Shown piece by piece: positions 54,308 to 64,000 of a DNA stretch of 64,000 bases. The position numbers and the translations under genes were made by a program. The stretch spans positions 612,856 to 676,855 of the forward strand of contig QKWP01000043.1 in the NCBI GenBank assembly GCA_003550325.1, written 5' to 3'. Position 1 is the stretch's first letter, and each line of letters begins with the position of its first letter. Below the pieces are notes generated by a model. It was given only the letters and a program-made list of their open reading frames with translations, had not been told where the DNA came from and made no database searches. The stretch comes from Gigaspora rosea. Taxonomy: Eukaryota > Glomeromycota > Glomeromycetes > Diversisporales > Gigasporaceae.

Positions 54308-55599
54308 TGTCAGAATCCTCATCAGTTTAAATGTTTCATCTTTATCGTTGTTGTTCTTTGGTATTAAAGTTTTCTTTTAAATTTCATAAAAAATGGGTAT
54401 TGGGCTTCACTGTTTTTTGGTGTGGTTGTTTTAGATAAGTATTGGCTTATTTTTTCTTTGCTTTGTTTTTTTTTGTTATATATACTGACTTTTTTTTTTA
54501 GGTGCTTCTTTGTTTGATATTAAAAAAAATAGGTGCTAGGCTTTGCTATTACATCTTTGTTGTTGAAGCCTTCATTAAATAGGTAGGCTGCATTTTTGCT
54601 TTGGTACTTTCTTGTGTTTCTGTTTTGGTGCTTTGATGCTTTTTTGTGTGTTTTGGTACTTTCTTGCTCTTAACTTGTGCTTTTTTTTTTTAATTAGGCT
54701 TTTGGTATCTTTGTTTCATCTCCATAAAAAATGGTTGATTTAGGAAGTTGTTAATAGTTAAAAAGCTATTCAGCAATGTTGCTATAGGCTTTGTTATATA
54801 TGCATAGAACTGAGTGAAATATTTGTTTTTGATTAGTATTTTTTTTATACAAGTGTTTTCTTGTATTTTAAATTTGTGCTTTTTTTTTTATATATTAGGC
54901 TTGTCTTCATTTTGTTTCATGAAAATAGTTGAGTTAGGAAGTTGTTAACGATTAAAAAGATATTTAGTGATTTTGCTATGGGCTCTTTTATAAATATATG
55001 GGGCTGGACAAAGTATTTGTTTTTTTTTTAATTTTTTTTTTTTTTTTATATACTGTATAAATAAAGTAATAAAGTGCGTAGTTGGCTATAATATCATAAT
55101 GAGGTATACAGTAATATGATAAAAATAAATTAATACTGTATAAAAAAATAGTTCATAGTTTTGTAATGATGCATCATTGTTTTTTTTTAAAAAAATAAAA
55201 ACTTTGGGGTTGTTTCTAGTGATGATAAATAGATTCGCTTTAACTTGTGGTTTTGTTATACAATATTTTTGGGTGATCAACCAATTAAACTTGGTCTGTA
55301 AATCACATGTTTACTTCATAACATGTGGCTCATATAATTGATTTTAATTAGTCAATCGTGGGTTGCTATGGTAACAAGTAGATATAAAATAACATCCAAT
55401 AAAATAATAGAAAATTAAATTATATTTATTTTTTTTAAAAAAATTTATAATTTTTTTTTAACCTTTGACAGTCTTGTCAGTATTTATTTGTAAAACTAAA
55501 AAGTAGAAAAGCCATATATGGAACTAAACTAATTCCTATTATCCCACTTTGCAAATTTGGCATCACTCGATAACTTCTAAGAGCACCTTAGTGTGACCT
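54308..55599. other. T-rich intergenic, no gene recognised
   Basis: The plus strand is unusually T/G-rich, with recurring TTTTGGTGCTTTG / TTTTTTGTGC strings and two related blocks near 54720-54800 and 54910-54990 (GTTGATTTAGGAAGTTGTTAA and its near-copy). The latter suggests a direct duplication spaced about 190 bp. No coding frame or element end was seen. Confidence 0.45.
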
Positions 55600-55723
55600 G
55601 TGCACTATTTTATGAATAAAGTAGACCATCTTATTAGCCTGTCAAAAGCAAAAAAAAATTTTTTTAAATCCCTTCTACCTAGCAACAATGGTGGAGATAT
55701 TACTATCTATATTTAACCATTAA

Positions 55724-55882
55724 GGGTGATAACAGATATTACGTAATATTTTAGGGGGAAGGAGGGTCTTTGAAATCTTATATTAAATATAGAAGTTCAT
55801 AATAACCAATTAAATTGCTTTTATGTAGGGGAAGGGAGTAGAAGGTATTTAAAATTATATTACGTAATATATGTCACCACTC
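55724..55882. mobile_element. Harbinger-like MITE, family 1 (copy 6)
   Basis: 159 bp with TAA on both sides (55721-55723, 55883-55885). The left end is GGGTGATAACAGATATTACG and the right end CGTAATATATGTCACCACTC. It is very close to the copy at 53202 in its interior (TATTAAATATAGAAGTTCAT). Confidence 0.8.
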
Positions 55883-55965
55883 TAATGAAAAACAGATTAA
55901 ATGAAAATAAAAGAAAAAACTAAAAGGAAGAATAACTATGCAACCTAATTGAAAAACCAAATACT

Positions 55966-56992
55966 CATTGTATTAGCCGGTTCTTTCTGACGATCACTTG
56001 AACTAAATTTCCAACGGAAGAAAAACAAGAAATTTTTTGTTGGAGCGTTGCCTATATTTAATATATAGTAGGATAACACAAGAAAACGGTTTTTATAAAG
56101 GTCAACTAACTTTCCGGGAACTACTTTATATATTCGGCATGCAAGCCAAAAGTGTACTTTTACAAGATAACTGGCAGAAAATGGAGCCCTTGTACGAGAA
56201 ATTTTGGTGGAAATTAAAGTTTTCTTCCGTCGACAAAGTTTTTTGTGGCAAAACAATGGGGAACAACAAAAAATTGAGTTTTTCCAACTGCACTCTCTCT
56301 TTTAAATTTCTTTTGAGTATCGTCATACTCCTCTTTGGATTTTTTCGAAATTTTCGCCAAAAAGTAGGAATCCTAGCTTACCCCCTCCAAAAGATCGGTA
56401 GTTTTATTCCTTCCGAATTGGGATGATCCGAATCGGGACCGGCGCCGTCACGTGTGGATTTGGTCGCTACATACAAATAAACATGAATGACGTAGTTGGA
56501 TCTGGAGGGCACGTGAAAAATTTCTTATCTTTTTTTTAGTTTCGTTTTTTCTTTTTTCATATATCTGTACATATAATACACTGGTAGACATTAGTCTTGT
56601 GGTATTATATAATTTTTATCGTTTATGCTAGACGTGTTAGCATTTACAGTTTCTATTCTTTCTTTGCTTTTTCTTTGGTTTTTCTTTTACTATTTCTTTA
56701 TTGTGGTTGTATTTTTGGTTGGTTTTTTGGTTAGTCGTTTAGGTATTGCCCCCCTTTTAATCTTTTCTCCTTTTTTATTCTTCTTTATGAGAAGCTCAGA
56801 GAAGAAGTTTTTAGGTGGAATGGATTCTGTGGTTGGTTTTTTGAAGCCAGGCGGTGCTATACTTCTTGCTGATGGGGAAGACAGTCGCTTGTGTATGAGC
56901 AAACCATTTCAGCACAATAGCCAAAGTTGGGCACCAATTTGGGCAGCTGGCTTAGTTCGACTATTACTGTGAAGCTTTAAAAAAAAAAAAAA
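55966..56992 (+). mobile_element. Poly-A-tailed retroposed insert, ~1.03 kb
   Basis: The 14-mer AAAAACCAAATACT occurs at 55952-55965 and again at 56993-57006, bracketing the insert. The insert's 3' end is an A-run starting about 56979, which merges with the duplication. The host repeat resumes after it, and the equivalent site at about 25680 lacks it. Two plus-strand frames lie inside: 56037-56426 (129 codons, one hydrophobic segment near its end) and 56625-56972 (115 codons, hydrophobic N-terminal half). Neither resembles a protein I know. It could be a reverse-transcribed cellular transcript or the 3' end of a LINE. The sequence has no link to the SINE-like family. Confidence 0.72.
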
Positions 56993-57581
56993 AAAAACCA
57001 AATACTAACATGAAAAAAAAACAAATTACTAAATGAGAAAGACAAAGAAAAGTTCTTTGCTTAAAATGAAAGCTAAACAAGAATAAATGATGATGATGAA
57101 TAAAATAAAAATTATATAATACTGCACACGGAAACATGCTACCTAAGTATTATATGTATATATAAAAAAAGCAACTACGTCTACAAGAATATTCTAGAAA
57201 GAAATTTCATTTCAGTATTTCCTCCAAACAATTCATTGTTTGTCACAAGATTCTGCATACAAGTCGTGACTTGACTCCATTTTGGTAAATGCCATCCCAA
57301 TTTGGAAAATATAACAATGCTAATCTTTCGAAGGAGGTAAACTGAATTTTTTACTTTTTGGCAAAATTTTGAAAAGTCCAAGAAGAAATATCAAAAGTAC
57401 CAAAGTTGTAGAGAACATAAGTTTTATGTTTTGCAGAATATTATATTTAACCAAAAGTACATTTTTGCATAAGCTTTTGTGTTTTTTGAGTTTTTTATGC
57501 AGATTTTTTCTATTTATAGTAATTTTTTTGCTTATTTTTGAAGTTTTTTTGCAGATCTTTTCTTTTTTAGTAACTCTATAA

Positions 57582-60285
57582 TTAATCTAACCTATATATA
57601 TATATTTCAGGTCCTATCACCACCCTAATCCATGTATCTATGGTATAAATCATGTAATAAATAGCACACCCCTTATTATCATTATCATTATTATCTTTTA
57701 TAAATTTTTTTAAATTATCATTATTACTTTCTAATCTTTCTAAAAATGATTTTATATTATTAAAAACTTCTTTTTTATAATATTGTACACAATATTTACA
57801 TCTATTATCCATTTTTTTTATAACATTTAATTGGTAACCATATCTACAAATTAAAATATTTCTTTTTTTCTTTGGTTTCTAAAAGTATTTTTTTATATAA
57901 ATCATATTGATTTGATGTAGGTGGAAATGATAAATGATATCCAGTAGGAAAATATCTAATATCTACAATTTGTTGAAGATTTAATAATATAATTTTTTGT
58001 TTTTGTTAAATTTAGTTTTTCTAATAGTTTTATAAATAGAATGAAAAGTTTTAATAAAAATATTAATGTTTTTGTAATTAATATATCTAATGTTGAAGAA
58101 GAATATGAATATTTGTGTATATTTTTAAAAGAATTTATAAAAGAATAATTATGATTATTTAGTATATATGTTGTTTTTTTATAGTATCTGCTAAATCCTT
58201 TGAAGTTGTATTTACTTGTATTTTACTATGAATATTTTCAACAAAATAATTATTAAAATTAACAAAATGTAATTCTAATAAATAGATGACCAGTTTCTTT
58301 CTAATAAAAATAATCAGATAAAAATACTAAAGGTGCCTTTATTATATTTTTTTTTGACTCTATGTAATGCAAATGTCCAAATTCAAAAGATAGTTTCTCT
58401 ATATTCTTCAAATAATTCAGATCTAAAAATTAATGTATAAATATCTAAAGCTGCTAGAATAATATTGTCTAAAAAATTAATTTATATTTGATATTCTATA
58501 TTTTTGTATAATTTTGGAAATTTTAAAAGTATTTTATTACTAATTTTTTTTTAGCCTTCACTTGCTAATTTTAAAAGAAGATTAATTTTATAAAACTTAG
58601 AATTTTTTGCTAATTTTTTCTTTTTTCAAAAACAGATTTAAATAATTTATTAATGAAAAATTCATGTTAAACTATTAAAATATGTTCTCTTGTATTTAAA
58701 AAAACATGTAAAGGACCAAAAATCAGAATAAAATTATTAATATTTGTTGGAATATGATTTTGATATACTGGATTAGTTTTTTGATATTCTAATTCTTGTT
58801 GTAATTTGGTAATAGCTTTTCGAATAAATACATGTCCTGGCCAATCTGCTATTACTAGTAAAATATTTTGATCTATATATTTATTCATTGATAGTATATT
58901 TGTTATTATTGAAAGTGCAGCAATATAATTTGTTGTTGATTTTAAATTTTGCTTCTTTATATCAACAATATAAACATCTTTCATTGATCTTTTAGCTTTT
59001 TGTTCAGCAATTGCATCATTATATATATGAATTGTAAGAAGTTCTATATGATCAAATTGTTAAAATTTTTGTACAGTTTGGTTAGACTATTGAAATTTTT
59101 GAGCATTATAACTAATATCAAAAATTCTATTATATTTTTTAAATAAGTATTTATTAATTAAACTAGCATCAATATTAAAAGGATTAAAAAAGAAATTTTT
59201 ATTATATATTGCTGGAATTGGAATACAGTTATTAATTCTTTTTGTAATACATGTTGCCATATGATGTATTTCTAATAATGATGTTGTACTTGGTCTTCGA
59301 TAAGAATAAATTGAATGATAATTATCAATATTAAAAATATGCATATAATTTTGCTAAAAATTATTATATTATATTAATATAAAATATAATTAATTTTAAA
59401 ATATAATAAATTATTAAAAAACTTATATAATTTATAAAATAATTAAAGATTTTTGAAAGATGTTCTTTTGCTATTTTTTTTTTATAATCATCAATTGTTT
59501 TATAACATGCTGAAATTCCAAAATTTGCTAAAATATCTATAGCAGAACAACTACAAATAAATAAAGACCAATTTCTATTTTTAATTCATTTGCAAATTTA
59601 TTCTGAGCTCTAGCAAGAAGATAACAAAATCCAACAGCTGATTTTTTATCATTTTCTCTAGTTTGAAAATTTTTATATTTTGGACTTATAGCATTAAAAA
59701 TTTCATCAAAAATCATTAAGTTGAAAATCAGAATTAGTAATTAATGCTAAAATTTTTTAGGATCTAGTCCAATTGGATGATTTAATTTTCTTTGTTCTTT
59801 AAAAAGAACTTTTGAAAGTAAATCAATTTTATTTTCAAAAATTAAATCTAAAATATTATTATTAAATATTAATATTATAAATACAATAAATAATAAAATA
59901 TAATAAACTTACTTGTTTGCCTGAAATAATTCTAATTCATTAGTTCTATGAATTAATTTAATAAAATAATTTTTATTTAAAATAGCTTGATCATCAGAAA
60001 TATCAATTATAATTGTTATTAATAGTTTCAGAAACTATAAAAACCTCATGAATTTTTTTACTAGTTACAAAATCTGGTTCTTTTTTTTTGTTTCCTCTAT
60101 CTGGCTTTACAATTTTTAAATAATGTGCATTACATAGTTGATCATTTATACTAAATAATTATAATTATTAAATGTGTATTTTTCTTTTGATTTTTAATTG
60201 CATTTTCTGTAAATTTATAATACCGATTTGCATTATAATTGCAATCTTTGACTTTGCAAGGACTTGGGGTTTGTTCTAATGGCAT
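57582..60285 (-). pseudogene. Decayed copy of a multi-copy unknown protein gene
   Basis: From ATG 60285 the minus strand reads MPLEQTPSPCKVKDCNYNAN. A CNAHYLKIVKPDRGNKKKEP segment follows in a later frame, suggesting an N-terminal Cys/His zinc-binding module. Further in come NRWNSSYL-free, transposase-unlike segments: IRKAITKLQQELEY with ADWPGHVFIRK (about 58800), then GPLHVFLNTREHILI (about 58690). The 3' piece is MDNRCKYCVQYYKKEVFNNI (57812-57752). Stops and frame changes occur every 50-100 codons. I recall proteins of this pattern as a large uncharacterised family in Rhizophagus, but cannot verify it here and know no function. Confidence 0.5.
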
Positions 60286-60289
60286 TTTA

Positions 60290-61098
60290 AAAAATTTATA
60301 AATGTAATAAATTTTTGATTCACAAAAAAAATTATTTTGTAAAAATTTTATTACGGTATTTATATATTTATTCGTATTATATATTATATACTTATAAATT
60401 TATACAATTAATACATATATATTAATTTATACATCTATTAATTACTAATGCACCTATTTTTTATTAGCATATTTATTTATTATTCAAACATCCATTCGCT
60501 TACGCACCCATTTGTTATTTATATACACTCATTCGTTATTTATACACCTATACCTATTTATTGTTTATTTATTCATTTATGCCCTATTTATTCATGCACC
60601 CATTCATTTGTACATACCTAACTATACTAATTATTGAAACGTGTTTATTTTAGGATAACAGCAATTAAATTGTATTATCAGTTATACGAATTGCAATCAA
60701 TTAAAATTAATAACATTTAAATAAATTGAATTCAATTAATAATTGCAATTTTGCTTTTAATCGCATCACCAGGAGGGCATAAACTGCATGGATACTTGCC
60801 ATCACTTGCAGGCCTAAAAAAGGCTTCTACGTAGCACTTGTTCATAATTTTTGTGTTTATTAATTTGCGTAGTTTTGTAAATTTTGTCAAGGTTATTTAA
60901 AAAAAAAATCGCTTGATTTTTGTAATTACGTAAATTTTATGTCCATTAATTTGCACAGTTTATAAATTTTGTCGGTTTATTTGAAAAAATGAAAGAAATC
61001 GCGATTTCTGTAATTACGTAAATTTTTGTCAGGTTATTTAAAAAAAAAGAAATCACTTAATCATTGCTATATATAATTATGTACTGTATAGCGATATT
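60290..61098. other. AT-rich intergenic
   Basis: Around 60440-60620 the plus strand repeats CATTTATT / CACCCATTCATTTGT-like units, a loose tandem. Around 60880-61055 the strings TTTTGTCA(A/G)GGTTATTTAAAAAAAA and GTAATTACGTAAATTTT recur about three times. No gene. Confidence 0.45.
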
Positions 61099-61230
61099 AG
61101 TGGGTTTCATAATTAAAATCAGAGAATCTTATTTTATTTTTCTGATTTATAATTCAACATAGTAAAAATTCTACTTTAAAAATCTTATTTTCAAAATACG
61201 TCACTTATTTGTTAATTATGAAACTCCCTT
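61099..61230. mobile_element. Small inverted-repeat element
   Basis: AGTGGGTTTCATAATTA at the left faces TAATTATGAAACTCCC at the right. The interior repeats ATCTTATTTT in both halves. Non-coding, with an undefined target duplication. Confidence 0.6.
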
Positions 61231-62950
61231 TATTTATTTATTACAATTTCTGACATAAGATCACGTATATAAAAAAGTGCAATTAATTGACTAATTGTGG
61301 CTGCGCCAACAATTAATTAATTGGTTCAAAAAATTGCAATTAATTGCCCCCACAATAAATTATTCAGTAGGCCTGCCTATTTGTCCCAAAATTAAAATAT
61401 TCGGTCAATAAATTTATTAATATAAATTCTCAAATTTTTTGAACTACAGAACTATAGCACATAACGTCTCCAATATATTTGTTTAATTTTCTTAATCTAC
61501 AAATGTGCGGTAATGGTTCATGTTAATCATTTTATTCGCCTTAATTATTTCATAAAAGACTATTCGTTATTATTGAAATTAAAAAGCATAAATATATTTT
61601 ACCTTTTCATAATATTTTTATTCGCCTCCAGTTATTTCGCTTAGTTTTAAATATAAATACCTTCGACGAATGCAAAAACCCAATCTACAAATCAAGATCA
61701 TAAATATCGCCTGAAGTTAACACGTACTTGAAGTTGTAATTTCAAACATATTACCTTTGCGTTCATTATCTCAACACACACTAAAAATATTAATCAGTTG
61801 CGAGTGTTAAGTTAAAAATGTTATTAGCAAAGTTAAGTTTAGTGATGTGTTCACGAAATAGAAAAAAGGTACTCTTACCGTGAACTAAGTAGAATTTCAA
61901 ACAACTTTGTTTTCAAGTTTTCTGACCTCTTCCGACAGTATTAGAACCGGTAAAATTTTCATTTCTCATTTAGTTTCTCAATCTTTTGCATCCTATTGCA
62001 TCAGTTGTTAAAAAATAGTAGGTTTAAAGGTAAAAAAAAAACGATATGTTGAGTCATCGTAGTAGTTATGTATTACAGTTGGCCCATCTTTGTTCATTTT
62101 TATATGTTCGTTTCATATGTTCGTTTCATTTTACCCCGGCTAATGTATCGAATAGCGTGTACAGGGTATTACATAAAATTACCCAGAAGATCATCTTCCA
62201 AATTCGTACAAATTGGACCATGAAGAAAACCGAACATCGGAAACTTGAAAATCGAACCGTAACACTAATCTGGCTGGTACAGAAATCGGCGTAACTACCG
62301 AAAAACAATCAAAACAATAACACGTAAACAACGAATATGTTAACGTGATCAAATAGAAAGAAAAATGAAATTAACGTGATGTATTTTATTAATCGAAAAT
62401 AATTATTTAAACTCGAACTTTTTACATGATAGTTATTCTTGCGTATTTTAGTATTTTTAACATCTTAGTATTTAAATTGTATTTATTCACATTGCAATAT
62501 TACCCTTATAAATCGTTAATCATATTACTGTATTAAAAATCGAAATTTATACCACAATATTTTTACCATATACCGTACAGAACCTTGAATATTAGTTTAG
62601 CACCAACGTACTCAAATATCTTAAATGATATTAAACTATATAGCGTATATTCTTATTTACTATTACACATTATTATTATTTAACTGTATTATCTATCGTA
62701 TATTAAATATTATAAATAAAATCAAAGTTTATTAAATATAAACATATTTCTTATCGAAAAACTTGTTAATAAAGTGTATTTAACTATATAACTTTCTGGA
62801 CTAAAAGTTTCAACAAACATCAAAAGTGAAATAGTGCGCACTCTTGTGTACTAACTTTGAGAATAGCTACCTCAAAGAAGGAACTATATTAAAACAGAAG
62901 TATTAACTAAACATTCGATAAACAATAAAGAATTAAAAGCAAAGAAATAC
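61231..62950. other. Intergenic, no supported gene
   Basis: An 82-codon plus-strand frame at 62046-62294 starts after an A-run and has no recognisable domain. An overlapping frame runs on the other strand. I do not call it. It may be leader sequence of whatever carries the A+C-rich segment downstream. Confidence 0.35.
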
Positions 62951-63338
62951 TTAAAAATATAAGGCGATCAACCAACTGACACCCACGAATCACACTTTTA
63001 CCTTAGAAAATTTAACTAACCACTACAACATAAATTCAACCAGAACAGCAAGCCATTCAGGCTATATTTAATCCAAAAAGTAGTAAGAGACCAGAGAAAC
63101 TTGGTTAAAAACTACTCAACTGTTACCTACGGACTACATATCCATAACCATCACTGAACCTACAAAATAAAAACGAACAAGCGCCAAAAGAATCATATTC
63201 AACCAATCATAATTATTCACCCACACAATCATTTAATTCAGAACTCAAAGTATTTCAACGCTGAGATTCTAAACAAATACAATACAGTACAGTAATTGAA
63301 CAGAGAAAGGCATCCAACTTCGCCAAAACAAATTCTCA

Positions 63339-63854
63339 ATGATTAACGCCAAAACAGCCTTAATACATCAAATAATATTATTCATAATATTAGTAATTTT
63401 AGCCTTAGAACAATATCAATATCAACAGAAAAATCGAACCATAGTACAAGCCGATATAGTAATTTCAGTACCAATACCACAAACAACATCTGCAACACAA
63501 ACTTCTACAATACCAAACGCCCAAGAAAATCCAAGTACAAAGCCAACAAACGCCAAAATCACAATACTAGCTACATCTACAGATGCTCCAAACAACAATA
63601 TAAACAATACTTTAGCAATAGAAATTCTATCAACAATCACAGCCGCATTATCAATAACAGCCATATTATTAGGAATCTGTATTAGAAGAATTAGAAAAAG
63701 GAAATTAGCCTACAAGCGCAACCTAACACAAGCACCAATAGGAACGAGTCAAACACCATTTACAACACCATTAGATATAAACAATATCAACATAGAACAG
63801 TTAGCCCAACAATTATCACAATTACAAAACAACCAACCACCGAGATACAAATAG
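63339..63854 (+). CDS. Hypothetical two-TM membrane protein, A-ending codons
   Basis: 171 codons from ATG 63339 to TAG 63852-63854. An N-terminal hydrophobic segment (about residues 11-22, IILFIILVILAL) is followed by a Thr/Pro/Asn-rich stretch (about 45-90, with TTSATQTSTIP). A second hydrophobic segment follows (about 96-112, ILSTITAALSITAILLGI), and then a basic stop-transfer run RRIRKRK and a Gln/Asn-rich tail. This fits a small single-pass membrane protein with a cleaved signal and Thr-rich ectodomain. Codons end mostly in A or C (ACA, CCA, GCC, CAA), while the window's other genes favour T. The plus strand from about 62960 is A+C-rich and G/T-poor. I recognise no family. It may belong to a mobile element extending beyond the window. 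Confidence 0.45.
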   Translation: MINAKTALIHQIILFIILVILALEQYQYQQKNRTIVQADIVISVPIPQTTSATQTSTIPNAQENPSTKPTNAKITILATSTDAPNNNINNTLAIEILSTITAALSITAILLGICIRRIRKRKLAYKRNLTQAPIGTSQTPFTTPLDINNINIEQLAQQLSQLQNNQPPRYK

Positions 63855-64000
63855 AAAGGCGCCCAAAAAAAAAAAATAACATTTTAATACCTTACCGCGC
63901 CAAATCAACAATACTAGTGTAACTGTATATGAACTACTCCATTCAGGAACCTTTATTTATAAATAATTTAATTAGAAATATTAGAACAAACCAAAGCATA
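63855..64000. other. 3' flank, window end
   Basis: A short A-run (from 63868) and AT-rich sequence. No feature is resolved before the window ends. Confidence 0.4.

Larger units (their letters stand above)
55600..57420 (+). repeat. Dispersed repeat copy B, interrupted by two insertions
   Basis: Its pieces align with 25480-26290: AACAATGGTGGA (55684), the AAAAGGAAGAATA block (55922), then after 57007 AGAAAGACAAAGAAAAG, AAAAATTATATAATACT and ATGCTAATCTTTCGAAGGAG. A Harbinger-like MITE (55724-55882) and a poly-A-tailed insert (55966-56992) interrupt it. Function is unknown. Confidence 0.6.

Overview
The window looks like a transposon-dense, gene-poor nuclear contig from a very AT-rich fungus. 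Best guess: an arbuscular mycorrhizal fungus (Glomeromycotina, Rhizophagus- or Gigaspora-like). The reasons are short GT..TTAG introns, remnants of fungal TKL-type kinases with an N-terminal helical bundle, a Kre9/Knh1-like secreted protein, a CPAF-like S41 peptidase, decayed hAT and MULE transposases, and scattered TTAGGG-like motifs. No bacterial or organellar features, rRNA or tRNA genes were seen. There is an assembly gap at 19181-19649.

Only two genes look intact: a five-exon S41 peptidase-like gene (10701-12946, +) and a two-exon Kre9/Knh1-like secreted protein (39537-40549, -). A third, weaker candidate is a small two-TM protein at 63339-63854 (+), in an A+C-rich tract unlike the rest. 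The other coding matter is broken: a hAT transposase (15652-18703, -), a crypton/ZMYM2-like fragment (26597-26986, +), a FAR1/MULE transposase with SWIM and CCHC fingers (30946-34016, -), hAT C-terminal scraps (37617-38095, + and 46223-46361, -), two kinase-gene fragments (42361-43068 and 43236-43915, -), and a decayed copy of a multi-copy unknown protein (57582-60285, -). Several stop codons and lost key residues fit C-to-T (or G-to-A) transitions.

The space between is a layered archive of small mobile elements, many with readable boundaries. I could read 8-bp target-site duplications (TSDs) for hAT-type elements (1613-2018, 2557-3485, 13419-14169, 14373-14795, 21106-23465, 25123-25412, 36580-37537, 39005-39113, 46664-46823, 54027-54299). 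Two Harbinger-like families have 3-bp TAA/TTA duplications (ten copies). Several Tc1/mariner/pogo-like elements are flanked by TA. There are also large foldback palindromes (9710-9970, 24584-24792, 51985-53175).

Two retroposed element types stand out. One is a long SINE-like family with a tRNA-like 5' head and A-rich 3' end: two full copies (28080-28860 + and 50335-51044 -), each with a 17-18 bp duplication, plus a fragment at 197-440. The other is a 1-kb poly-A-tailed insert (55966-56992) whose empty site survives in a second copy of the host repeat. A further pattern is that many otherwise unrelated inverted-repeat elements carry short telomere-like TTAGGG/CCCTAA motifs in their interiors.
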